NCBI GenBank assembly: GCA_045601805.1
Contig: JAZSAJ010000063.1
Coordinates: 1 to 13,134, forward strand
From: SIG607 sp045601805
GTDB taxonomy: Bacteria > Bacillota > Clostridia > Oscillospirales > Acutalibacteraceae
Reading direction: 5' to 3'
DNA: 13,134 bases
Part shown: positions 1 to 7,044 of the stretch, one piece after another
Layout: the number at the start of each line of letters is the position of its first letter
How positions within the stretch are numbered: position 1 is the first letter of the stretch
Made by a program: the position numbers and the translations under genes
Notes under the pieces: model-generated
Databases searched by the model: none
The model's input: the letters and a program-made list of their open reading frames with translations, nothing else
What the model was told of the DNA's origin: nothing

Positions 1-30
1 CTTTTTAAGGTGCTTTGCAGTTTTATAAGA

Positions 31-118
31 ATAAATTTGTAACGGTTTCGCAGTTGTGAAAACGCAGTAATACTTTGTGTCTTGCAAGTTTTCGCAACAA
101 GAAAAAGTACAAATTTAT
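31..118. repeat. Nested inverted repeat (possible structured RNA)
   Basis: An outer perfect 11-bp inverted repeat (ATAAATTTGTA at 31-41 and its complement at 108-118) encloses a short TTTC/GAAA pairing (46-49 with 101-104) and an inner 11-bp pairing (GTTGTGAAAAC at 53-63 with GTTTTCGCAAC at 88-98, one G-T wobble). The arms are collinear, so a transcript of either strand could fold into one interrupted hairpin of about 88 nt. No ORF or Shine-Dalgarno sequence fits here. It could be part of a small RNA, a 3' UTR structure or a degenerate repeat element. The structure is visible in the sequence; any function is unknown. Confidence 0.45.
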
Positions 119-143
119 CTGAAAAACCAATTAATCCCTAATC

Positions 144-169
144 GCAACTCCCGAAAGGGTGCTTTTTTT
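144..169 (+). terminator. Rho-independent terminator, plus strand
   Basis: GCA-(ACT bulge)-CCC, a GAAA tetraloop, then GGGTGC is followed by seven T residues at 163-169. The T-tract is on the plus strand, so it should end a transcript arriving from the left, convergent with the isocitrate dehydrogenase gene whose stop codon it touches. The stem is only 6 bp with a 3-nt bulge, so confidence is moderate. No equally clear minus-strand terminator for the TCA operon was found nearby. Confidence 0.45.
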
Positions 170-1289
170 ATATGTTTTTAATTAAATTGTCGCAGTAGTC
201 ACTTGCGGTTATGTTCTTTTCTGTCGGGTTGGGCGCGTTAGTACATTTTAAAAGGGCGTCTTCAAGCAAATTTGCTTTTTGGTTAAAGCCAATGTGAGTA
301 AGCAACATACAGAGTGCCTTTAAAATGCTTTGCGGATTGGCGTATTCTGCTAAACCGTCTTCTATTAACCTTGGCGCCGAGCCGTGTATTGCTTCAAACA
401 TAGCATAGCAGTCGCCTGTGTTTGCACTGCCTGCCGTACCTACACCGCCTTGAATTTGCGCCGCTTCATCGGTTATTATATCGCCGTAAAGGTTGGGCAA
501 AACAAACACGCTAAAGTTGCTTCTTATATCCTTATTTAAAAGGTTAGCCGACATAATATCAATGTAATATTCATCAACCTTTATATCGGGGTAATCTTTT
601 GCAACTTCGTGGCAAATGGCACTAAACTTGCCGTCGGTCTTTTTCATAATATTTGCCTTTGTAACAATAATAACATTATCTTTATTGTTGGCTTTTGCAT
701 ATTCAAAAGCCGCTTTGGCAATTCGTTTTGTGCCTTTGTCGGTTGTAACTTTAAAGTCAACCGCAAGGGTGTTTTCAATATCAATACCCTTAGAACCAAG
801 TGTGTATTCGCCTTCGGTGTTTTCGCGGAAGAATATCCAATCAATGTTTTCTTCTTTAATTGTAACGGGGCGAATATTTGCATAAAGGTCAAGTTCGCGG
901 CGCAAAGCTACATTTGCGCTTTCCATTGTAGTACCTTTTGGGGTGGTTGTGGGGCCCTTTAAAAGCACATCACAAGTTTTAATTTGGGCTAAAGTATCGC
1001 TTGGCACGGCTTGTCCTTTTGCCAAACGGTTTTCAATGGTAAGCCCCTCAATTTCTTTTATTACAATTTTACCGCTTTTAATTTCATCTTTTAAAAGGTA
1101 GTTTAGAACCTTTTTTGCCTCTTTCATAATAACGGGGCCAATTCCGTCGCCGTCAATAAGACCAATGGTAATTTTTTCGGCATTTTTATAGTCTTTACCG
1201 CCACCGTCTTTAAGGTTTTCGGCACGGCTTAATTGTTCTCTTAAAAGTTTTTCAAAATGTTCAACGGCATTCTTAATTTGCGTTTCCAC
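168..1289 (-). CDS. icd: Isocitrate dehydrogenase, clostridial NAD type
   Basis: This enzyme of the isocitrate/isopropylmalate dehydrogenase family oxidatively decarboxylates isocitrate to 2-oxoglutarate. Visible motifs are GDGIGP near the N-terminus, KGPTTTP, the substrate-binding stretch NVALRRELDLYANIRPV, the FFRENTEGEY region, the metal-site region NLYGDIITDEAAQ and the cofactor loop beginning HGSAP. An extension of about 40 residues precedes the dinucleotide fold, as I recall for clostridial homologues. NAD rather than NADP preference is inferred from family resemblance. I chose GTG at 1289 because AAGGAGG (1299-1305) lies 9 nt upstream; the in-frame ATG at 1298 directly abuts that site and is too close. 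The protein is then 373 residues, and its start overlaps the end of the aconitase gene by 17 nt, indicating translational coupling. It is the last gene of the citrate operon. Confidence 0.9.
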   Translation of the reverse strand: METQIKNAVEHFEKLLREQLSRAENLKDGGGKDYKNAEKITIGLIDGDGIGPVIMKEAKKVLNYLLKDEIKSGKIVIKEIEGLTIENRLAKGQAVPSDTLAQIKTCDVLLKGPTTTPKGTTMESANVALRRELDLYANIRPVTIKEENIDWIFFRENTEGEYTLGSKGIDIENTLAVDFKVTTDKGTKRIAKAAFEYAKANNKDNVIIVTKANIMKKTDGKFSAICHEVAKDYPDIKVDEYYIDIMSANLLNKDIRSNFSVFVLPNLYGDIITDEAAQIQGGVGTAGSANTGDCYAMFEAIHGSAPRLIEDGLAEYANPQSILKALCMLLTHIGFNQKANLLEDALLKCTNAPNPTEKNITASDYCDNLIKNI

Positions 1290-3216
1290 TAACAGCATCC
1301 TCCTTGGTGTAGGCAAGTAAACCGCCTGATTTTAAAATTGCCTTTTGGCGTGCGGTAAAGTTGCAGCAAAGCGGAATTTCTTTACCGTTTTCAGTTTTTA
1401 GCATAATTTCGCCGTTGTCCATACCGTCAAAAATATTTTGCAAAACAAGTGTTTCGCCTTGGCAAATCTTATCGTAATCTTCTGCATTTTTAAAGGTTAA
1501 GGGCAAAATACCCGCGTTTATAAGGTTTGCAACGTGAATACGCGCAAAACTTTTTACAATAACCGCCTTTACGCCCAAATACATTGGAACAAGCGCGGCG
1601 TGTTCGCGCGAAGAACCCTGACCGTAGTTTGTGCCGCCAATAATAATGCTTTCGCCTATCGTTTTTGCACGAGCAGGGAAGTCCTTATCGCAAATGCTAA
1701 AGCAGAACTGCGAAAGGTAAGGAATATTGCTTCGGTAAGGCAAAATTTTTGCACCTGCAGGCATAATGTGGTCGGTTGTAATGTTGTCGCCAACCTTTAA
1801 GCCCACCTCTGCGGTTAAGTTATTGTTAAGAGGCGTTGTTGTGGGGAATTCCTTTATGTTGGGACCTTTTATAATGCTTAATTTATCGCAATTTTCGGCG
1901 GCGGCAGGGGGAATAATTAAGTTGTCATCGGTAACAAACATATCGGGCATTTTAATTTCCGGCATTTTGCCAAAAGTTCTTGGGTCGGTAATAACACCCG
2001 TAATTGCCGAAGCCACTGCGGTTTCGGGGGAAACCAAGTAAACACCTGCGCTTAAAGTGCCGCTTCTGCCCAAGAAGTTGCGGTTAAAGGTGCGCAAAGA
2101 AACGCCTTCGCTGTTTGGCGAAAAGCCCATGCCAATACAAGGGCCGCAAGCACATTCCAAAAGCCGTGCACCCGAAGAAAGTATATTTGTAAGCGCACCG
2201 CTTTGTGTTAGCATTGAAAGTACCTGGCGAGAACCGGGCGAAACCGACATACTAACTGTATCTGCAACCTTTTTGCCGTTTAACATTCCGGCAACGGTAA
2301 GCATATCTAAAAGCGAAGAGTTGGTGCAAGAGCCAACGCAAACTTGGTCAACCTTTTTACCTGCGATTTCGCTAACCTTAACAACATTGTCGGGGCTGTG
2401 CGGACAAGCAATAAGCGGCTCTAATTCGCTTAAATTTATGTCAATTATTTTATCGTAAACTGCATCGTCATCAGATTTAAGTTCTATGTAATCTTTTTCT
2501 CTGCCTTGCTTTTTCAAAAACTGTAGGGTGTTTTCGTCACTTGGGAAAATGCTTGTGGTTGCGCCAAGTTCTGCGCCCATATTGGTAATGGTTGCGCGTT
2601 GGGGAACTGATAAGGTTTTAACACCTTCGCCGCCCCATTCAATAATGGCGCCAACACCGCCCTTTACAGATAAAATTCGCAAAATTTCAAGCGCAATATC
2701 CTTTGCGCTAACAAAATCGTTTAGTTTGCCGGTAAGGTTTACCTTATACATTTTGGGCATTGTAATATAATATGCGCCGCCGCCCATAGCAACTGCAACA
2801 TCAAGACCGCCTGCACCAAACGAAAGCATACCAATACCGCCGCCTGTTGGGGTGTGGCTGTCAGAACCAATAAGGGTTTTGCCCGGTACGGCAAAGCGTT
2901 CTAAATGTACTTGGTGGCAAATGCCGTTACCTGCTTTTGAAAAGTAAATGCCATGTTTTTTTGCAACCGATTGAATATATAAATGGTCGTCGGCATTTTC
3001 AAAACCCGATTGAAGCGTGTTGTGGTCAATGTAAGCCACACTTCTTTCGGTTTTAACCCTTTTAATACCCATACTTTCAAATTCCAAATAAGCCATTGTA
3101 CCGGTGGCGTCTTGGGTAAGGGTTTGGTCAATTTTAAGGGCAACTTCGCTGCCCGGTGTTAAATCACCGCTAATTAAATGTTCTTTAATAATTTTTTGTG
3201 CTATTGTAAGTCCCAT
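1273..3216 (-). CDS. acn: Aconitate hydratase (aconitase), clostridial type
   Basis: This [4Fe-4S] hydro-lyase isomerises citrate to isocitrate. The 647-residue protein is the shorter clostridial form, not the roughly 900-residue AcnA. Cluster ligands are Cys297 (in VGSCTNSS) and Cys357 and Cys360 (in CACGPC), giving C-x59-C-x2-C. The IGSDSHTPT motif is at about 117-125. The C-terminal swivel domain, from about residue 480, carries DNITTDHIMPAGAK and the GTNYGQGSSREHAA active-site loop. A leuC/leuD-type isopropylmalate isomerase is less likely because both halves are fused and the neighbours are citrate synthase and isocitrate dehydrogenase. The start lies 4 nt after the GntR stop, and its AAAGGA site lies within the last codons of that gene, so the two are probably coupled. 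Confidence 0.93.
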   Translation of the reverse strand: MGLTIAQKIIKEHLISGDLTPGSEVALKIDQTLTQDATGTMAYLEFESMGIKRVKTERSVAYIDHNTLQSGFENADDHLYIQSVAKKHGIYFSKAGNGICHQVHLERFAVPGKTLIGSDSHTPTGGGIGMLSFGAGGLDVAVAMGGGAYYITMPKMYKVNLTGKLNDFVSAKDIALEILRILSVKGGVGAIIEWGGEGVKTLSVPQRATITNMGAELGATTSIFPSDENTLQFLKKQGREKDYIELKSDDDAVYDKIIDINLSELEPLIACPHSPDNVVKVSEIAGKKVDQVCVGSCTNSSLLDMLTVAGMLNGKKVADTVSMSVSPGSRQVLSMLTQSGALTNILSSGARLLECACGPCIGMGFSPNSEGVSLRTFNRNFLGRSGTLSAGVYLVSPETAVASAITGVITDPRTFGKMPEIKMPDMFVTDDNLIIPPAAAENCDKLSIIKGPNIKEFPTTTPLNNNLTAEVGLKVGDNITTDHIMPAGAKILPYRSNIPYLSQFCFSICDKDFPARAKTIGESIIIGGTNYGQGSSREHAALVPMYLGVKAVIVKSFARIHVANLINAGILPLTFKNAEDYDKICQGETLVLQNIFDGMDNGEIMLKTENGKEIPLCCNFTARQKAILKSGGLLAYTKEDAVSGNAN

Positions 3217-3220
3217 AATA

Positions 3221-3859
3221 TTAAAATCCTTTGCTAATATTTTCGTACGCTTTTTTAATGTGTTCTGTCATAAGGCGTTTTGCTAAATCACAGTCGCGAA
3301 CTTTTAGTGCATTTAAAATTTCGCGGTGTTCCTTTGCCGAAACTTCAGTACGGCTGTGGTTTTCAACCGAAAGACGCCGAAATTTTGATATTTTTTTGTG
3401 TAAGGGCATAAGTGTATCGTAAAACACAACGCTTTTGCAAGAAGAATAAATAAGTTCGTGGAATTTTTTATCTTGTACTTCCATACCTGCAAAGTTTTCT
3501 TTTTTTGCATAAAATTCTTGAAGTTCAACCGCTTCACTAAGTGCTGCTAAATCTTCTTCGGTGGCGTTTTTTGCCGCCATAGCAGCCGCCTCGCCCTCAA
3601 TTTTTTCGCGTATTGCAAAAATATCCTGCACATCGTTTTTGTCAATACCTAAAATTAAACTGCCTTTGGTGGTTTCTTCAATAATATGCTCTTGCGAAAG
3701 TCGGCGAAGCGCTTCACGCACAGGTGTACGGCTAACACCCAAAATTTCACAAAGTTTTGATTCAGTTAAAACTTCACCGCGCTTATATTTACCCAATAAA
3801 ATATCGTTTTCTAACTGCTCAAAAACTTGGTCAGCCAAAGATATTGTTTTGTGTTCCAT
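3221..3859 (-). CDS. GntR-family transcriptional regulator, FadR/FCD subfamily
   Basis: This 212-residue DNA-binding regulator has an N-terminal winged helix-turn-helix at about residues 8-72, with the family signature LCEILGVSRTPVREALRRL, and a C-terminal all-helical FCD ligand domain at about 75-205. Asp130, His134, His178 and His200 match the spacing of the FCD metal site, which in relatives binds carboxylate effectors. It lies inside the citrate operon between citrate synthase and aconitase, starting 11 nt after the citrate synthase stop with a clean AAAGGAG site. By inference it senses a TCA acid such as citrate, isocitrate or 2-oxoglutarate and controls its own operon through the palindrome at 5268-5279. 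Whether it represses or activates is not shown; the operator position favours repression. Confidence 0.9.
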   Translation of the reverse strand: MEHKTISLADQVFEQLENDILLGKYKRGEVLTESKLCEILGVSRTPVREALRRLSQEHIIEETTKGSLILGIDKNDVQDIFAIREKIEGEAAAMAAKNATEEDLAALSEAVELQEFYAKKENFAGMEVQDKKFHELIYSSCKSVVFYDTLMPLHKKISKFRRLSVENHSRTEVSAKEHREILNALKVRDCDLAKRLMTEHIKKAYENISKGF

Positions 3860-3870
3860 TTTTTACTCCT

Positions 3871-5250
3871 TTAAATAAAATCTAAGCTACCGTTTGAAAA
3901 TTCTTTAATTTTTTCTTCTATTTCGTGGTTGGAAAGGGAGGTCTGACGGCCGCCGTCGTATTCTTTGTCAATCCAGTCCTTTAACTTAATTACAATTGGG
4001 TCTTTTTTGTCAATTTCATTTTCGCCCTTTAAGTTGTAGTTGTTGTTTATCCAATAAGCAATACCGGCAAGACCTGAAGTTTTAGAAAGCATAACGCCTG
4101 GGCGTTTGCTTAATAACTTTTCGGTATTAAAAATATTGTAAATTTCTTGGTCTTTAAGCATACCGTCGGCGTGAATACCGGCGCGTGTTACATTAAAGTT
4201 TCTGCCAACAAAAGGTGTCATTGGCGGAATTTCATAACCTATATTTTTTTGGAAATATTCTGCAATTTCGGTTATTGCGGTGGTGTCCATACCGTCAAGC
4301 GAACCGCGAAGCGAAGCATATTCCATAACCATTGCTTCAAGCGGAATATTGCCTGTTCTTTCTCCTATTCCCAAAAGCGAACAGTTCACTGCACTTGCAC
4401 CGTAAAGCCAAGCGGTAGAAGCGTTGGCAACCGCTTTGTAAAAATCATTATGTCCGTGCCATTCTAAAAGTTCGCTTGGAACATCGGAATAATGCTGTAA
4501 ACCGTAAATTATACCTGCAACGCTTCGGGGCAGGGTAACTTCGGTGTAAGGAACACCGTAACCCATTGTGTCACAAGCGCGAATTTTAACGGGTATTCCT
4601 GCCTCTTTTGAAAGTTTCATAAGTTCGTTTACAAAAGGCACAACAAAACCATAAAAATCGGCGCGGGTAATATCTTCAAGGTGGCACCTTGGCATAACAT
4701 TTGCTTCAAAGGCAAGTTTAACTGTGCTTAAATAATAATCAAGCGCCTGCTTTCTTGTCATTTTAAGTTTCTTAAATATATGGTAGTCACTGCAAGAAAC
4801 CAAAATACCTGTTTCGCGTATTTGCATATCCTTAACTAATTGAAAATCTTCTTTTGTAGCGCGAATCCAGGTGGTAATTTCGGGGAATTTAAGACCTGTT
4901 TCACGGCATTTTTCAATTGCCTTGCGGTCTTTTTCGCTGTAAACAAAAAATTCGGTTTGCCTAATTATTCCGTAAGGACCGCCAAGTTTTGACATAAGGC
5001 GGTATAAATCAACAATCTGCTCAACCGAATATGGCTCAACCGATTGCTGACCGTCGCGAAAAGTTGTGTCGGTTATCCAAATTTCTTCGGGCATACCAAT
5101 AGGCACACGGCGGTGGTTAAAGGCAATTTTAGGTACTTCTTCATAATTATAAAAATCCCGTTGCAAATTAGGCGAGGGAATGTCCTGTAAAGAATATTTA
5201 TAGTTCTTTTGTTCTAATAGGTTTGTTTTAGATGAAAACTCTAACATCAT
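3871..5250 (-). CDS. Re-citrate synthase (homocitrate-synthase-like)
   Basis: It condenses acetyl-CoA with oxaloacetate to citrate using a DRE-TIM (HMGL-like) barrel unrelated to the common Si-citrate synthase. The metal-binding signature DTTFRDGQQ is at residues 61-69 and HGHND at 265-269. The length of 459 residues and the N-terminal arm of about 50 residues before the barrel resemble the Clostridium kluyveri Re-citrate synthase group rather than isopropylmalate synthase or NifV, which also usually differ at the C-terminus. Neighbouring aconitase and isocitrate dehydrogenase support citrate as product; homocitrate or 2-isopropylmalate synthase activity remains the alternative. It is the first gene of the operon, with a near-consensus promoter and a GntR-like operator just upstream. 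Two adjacent ATG codons (5250 and 5247) follow an AAGGA site; the first is used here. Confidence 0.88.
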   Translation of the reverse strand: MMLEFSSKTNLLEQKNYKYSLQDIPSPNLQRDFYNYEEVPKIAFNHRRVPIGMPEEIWITDTTFRDGQQSVEPYSVEQIVDLYRLMSKLGGPYGIIRQTEFFVYSEKDRKAIEKCRETGLKFPEITTWIRATKEDFQLVKDMQIRETGILVSCSDYHIFKKLKMTRKQALDYYLSTVKLAFEANVMPRCHLEDITRADFYGFVVPFVNELMKLSKEAGIPVKIRACDTMGYGVPYTEVTLPRSVAGIIYGLQHYSDVPSELLEWHGHNDFYKAVANASTAWLYGASAVNCSLLGIGERTGNIPLEAMVMEYASLRGSLDGMDTTAITEIAEYFQKNIGYEIPPMTPFVGRNFNVTRAGIHADGMLKDQEIYNIFNTEKLLSKRPGVMLSKTSGLAGIAYWINNNYNLKGENEIDKKDPIVIKLKDWIDKEYDGGRQTSLSNHEIEEKIKEFSNGSLDFI

Positions 5251-5267
5251 TTCACATCCTTTGTATT

Positions 5268-5279
5268 ATTGTATACAAT
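5268..5279. promoter_or_regulatory. Putative GntR/FCD operator palindrome
   Basis: ATTGTATACAAT is a perfect 12-bp palindrome. Its TTGT...ACAA arms fit the TNGTN(2-3)ACNA pattern typical of FadR-subfamily GntR regulators. It overlaps the last two bases of the -10 element of the citrate operon and covers the expected transcription start, which would suit a repressor. The operon encodes one such regulator, so autoregulation is inferred. Confidence 0.6.
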
Positions 5280-5305
5280 TATACTGTTATTCTGAAAAAA
5301 GTCAA
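5278..5305 (-). promoter_or_regulatory. Vegetative (SigA-type) promoter of the citrate operon
   Basis: On the minus strand TTGACT (5300-5305) and TATAAT (5278-5283) are separated by 16 bp, close to the housekeeping consensus. Transcription should start around 5271, giving a leader of about 20 nt that contains just the ribosome binding site. The -35 box begins 3 nt after the sigK stop codon. Confidence 0.75.
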
Positions 5306-5308
5306 TAG

Positions 5309-5989
5309 TTAAAAGTAATTTTTTAGCTTTTTTAAAGCCGAAGTTTCAATTCTTGAAACATACGAGCGCGAAATACCAAATTTTTTGGCAATTTCCTGTT
5401 GGGTCTGCACCTTTGTGCCGTTTAAACCGTAGCGCATTTTTATAATTTCTTTTTCGCGTTTGCTTAATGCTTTTTCAATTACACCGCCAAGTTTTTGTAA
5501 TTTTGTTTTTCGGTCAATTACCGAAAGAATATCGGTATCGTCTGAAAGTATATCCGAAAGTGTAAGGGCGTTGCCGTCTTTGTCAATATCTATTGTGTCT
5601 TGTATGTGTAAATCCAACGCGCGTTTTTTATCGGCCCTAAAAAACATTAAAATTTCGTTTTCAATACACCGCGCAACATAAGTTGCAAGTTTGTTTCCTT
5701 TTTTGGGGTTAAATGAAGAAACGCCTTTTATAAGCCCTATTGTGCCAATAGAAAATAAATCGTCTTGTTGGTGCGGTTGACAGTTGTATTTTTTAGTTAT
5801 GTGAACAACAAGCCGCAAATTGTGTTCTACAAGTTTGTTTCGCGCGTTTACATCGCCCTCCATACATTTTACAATAAGTTCTTCCTCTTCTTTTTTAGAA
5901 AGGGGAGGAGGAAAGTGACTGCCCTGCGAAACATGAAGCGCAAAAAAGAAAATTTTACCAATAAGTTGCTTTAATACCGTAAATAACAA
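5309..5989 (-). CDS. sigK: RNA polymerase sporulation sigma factor, SigK type
   Basis: This sigma-70-family factor would direct late mother-cell transcription during sporulation. Region 2 spans about residues 30-120, with EHNLRLVVHI, the core-binding DLFSIGTIGLIKGVSSFNP stretch and ARCIENEILMFFR. Region 4 lies at about 165-226, ending in the helix-turn-helix QQEIAKKFGISRSYVSRIE. The N-terminus (hydrophobic IGKIFFFALHVSQ followed by a proline-rich stretch) resembles SigK pro-sequences that are removed by regulated proteolysis; SigE is the main alternative. I chose the TTG at 5989, giving 226 residues, because it sits 8 nt after AAGGAG. An upstream in-frame TTG at 6052 lies inside a terminator and is rejected. 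The gene is continuous, with no skin-type insertion. There is no terminator between it and the citrate operon. Confidence 0.85.
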   Translation of the reverse strand: MLFTVLKQLIGKIFFFALHVSQGSHFPPPLSKKEEEELIVKCMEGDVNARNKLVEHNLRLVVHITKKYNCQPHQQDDLFSIGTIGLIKGVSSFNPKKGNKLATYVARCIENEILMFFRADKKRALDLHIQDTIDIDKDGNALTLSDILSDDTDILSVIDRKTKLQKLGGVIEKALSKREKEIIKMRYGLNGTKVQTQQEIAKKFGISRSYVSRIETSALKKLKNYF

Positions 5990-6033
5990 GCATACCACTC
6001 CTTTAATAAATGTATATGCCAAAAAAACAAAAT

Positions 6034-6066
6034 AAAAAACCGATACCGCCAAAAGCCGTATCGGTT
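6034..6066 (-). terminator. Terminator of the PFL operon
   Basis: A 9-bp stem (AACCGATAC at 6038-6046 with GTATCGGTT at 6058-6066), extended by two more pairs across a C-C mismatch, is followed on the minus strand by six T residues (6034-6039). It overlaps the stop codon of the PFL activating enzyme gene and separates that operon from sigK. Confidence 0.85.
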
Positions 6067-6802
6067 AATTGTTTCGGACTGTATAAATACCCTTTAAAAT
6101 ATCTTCTTTTGCAAGAACTGCTTTTTTTGTGTCAAGCGCACTAACATTTTTAAGGGGATAACTTATTCCAAGTTGTTCGTATTTTGCCACACCCATTGTG
6201 TGATAGGGAATAACATCAAGCGCTTTTAAATTTTTAAGCGTACCAATGAATTTACCAAGTAAAAACAAATCCATTGGTGAATCGGTATATCCTTCTACCA
6301 CAACATACCTTATCCATAAATCAGTTTTGCATTTTTCACAAAACTTTGCAAACTTTAGCACATTTTCGTTGCCGTGCCCGGTAAGTACTTTGTGTTTTTT
6401 AGTGTCAATATGTTTAATATCAAGCATAACCAAATCGGTGTATTTTAAAAGCCGTTCAAATTTCTTTTGGTTGCTTTCGTTAAAGGTTATACCCGAAGTA
6501 TCTAAACAGGTGTGAATATTGTTCGCTTTGAAAAGTTTAAAAAGTTCTGTAACAAAATCAATTTGTAAAAGCGGTTCGCCGCCCGTAACGGTAATGCCTC
6601 CGCCTGCATAAAATTCCTTGTTTTTTAAAAAATCAACAAGAACTTCTTTTGACGTTATTTCTTTACCGCCGGAAGTTGCCCAAGTATCGGGGTTGTGGCA
6701 GTAAAGGCAACGCATGGGGCAACCCTGCATAAAAAGAATGTAGCGTAGCCCCGGGCCGTCAACTGTTCCAAAACTTTCTTTTGAATGAATATACCCAACC
6801 AT
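6065..6802 (-). CDS. pflA: Pyruvate formate-lyase activating enzyme (radical SAM)
   Basis: This radical S-adenosylmethionine enzyme places the glycyl radical on PFL. The cluster motif C-x3-C-x2-C is Cys28, Cys32 and Cys35, preceded by the typical GTVDGPGLR stretch. The VTGGEPLLQ motif follows at about 73-81, as in the PflA family. The length of 245 residues matches PFL activating enzymes with a single 4Fe-4S cluster; there is no ferredoxin insert of the kind found in other glycyl-radical activases. Its ATG overlaps the stop of the glycyl-radical protein gene as TAATG. No convincing Shine-Dalgarno sequence lies upstream, so translation probably depends on reinitiation by ribosomes finishing the preceding gene. 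Its target here must be the separate 80-residue radical protein, probably docked on the core. Confidence 0.93.
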   Translation of the reverse strand: MVGYIHSKESFGTVDGPGLRYILFMQGCPMRCLYCHNPDTWATSGGKEITSKEVLVDFLKNKEFYAGGGITVTGGEPLLQIDFVTELFKLFKANNIHTCLDTSGITFNESNQKKFERLLKYTDLVMLDIKHIDTKKHKVLTGHGNENVLKFAKFCEKCKTDLWIRYVVVEGYTDSPMDLFLLGKFIGTLKNLKALDVIPYHTMGVAKYEQLGISYPLKNVSALDTKKAVLAKEDILKGIYTVRNN

Positions 6803-7044
6803 TATATTTTTTCGTGGAAAGTACGGGCAATAACTTCGTCTTGCTGTTCTTTAGTAAGTTTTATAAAGTTAACAGCATATCCGCTAACGCGTACTGTAAG
6901 TTGTGGGTATTTTTCGGGGTGTGCTTGTGCATCAAGCAAAGTTTCTTTTGTAAAAACATTTATATTTAAGTGGTGACCGCCTTTTTTTACATAGCCGTCT
7001 AAAAGAGTTACCAAATTATCTATTTGAGAATTAGTAGCAGCCAT
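6802..7044 (-). CDS. Stand-alone glycyl-radical subunit of split PFL (GrcA/YfiD-like)
   Basis: This 80-residue protein corresponds to only the last 65-70 residues of a normal PFL. It contains the glycyl-radical signature RVSGYAV, with Gly55 as the predicted radical site, preceded by HHLNINV, LLDAQAHPEKYPQLTV and followed by the family ending LTKEQQDEVIARTF. Escherichia coli GrcA (YfiD) and phage T4 Y06I are similar free radical domains, but they supplement an intact PFL, whereas here the neighbouring PFL lacks the domain entirely. The start is very well supported: AAGGAGGT (7051-7058) lies 6 nt upstream of an ATG that overlaps the core gene's stop as TAATG. The protein should be inserted into the core active site and activated by the downstream PflA product. 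The family call is firm; the obligate two-subunit role is inferred. Confidence 0.92.
   Translation of the reverse strand: MAATNSQIDNLVTLLDGYVKKGGHHLNINVFTKETLLDAQAHPEKYPQLTVRVSGYAVNFIKLTKEQQDEVIARTFHEKI

Noticed and set aside
609..962. Plus-strand ORFs inside icd and other antisense ORFs within acn, pfl, rsmE and the OPT gene.
   Set aside because: They are antisense shadows of strongly supported genes, with low-complexity or cysteine/phenylalanine-rich translations and no ribosome sites.
1290..1316. Isocitrate dehydrogenase starts at 1316 or 1298.
   Set aside because: The 1316 start lacks a ribosome site and the 1298 ATG touches the AAGGAGG; the GTG at 1289 has correct spacing.
6001..6037. 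A SigE-type promoter for sigK with TATACATT as its -10.
   Set aside because: Only a partial -10 match is present and no acceptable -35 lies at the right distance in the T-rich spacer.
5990..6052. Longer SigK protein starting at TTG 6052.
   Set aside because: That start lies in the terminator of the preceding operon and has no ribosome site; the added residues are low-complexity hydrophobic. The start at 5989 gives the usual SigK N-terminus.
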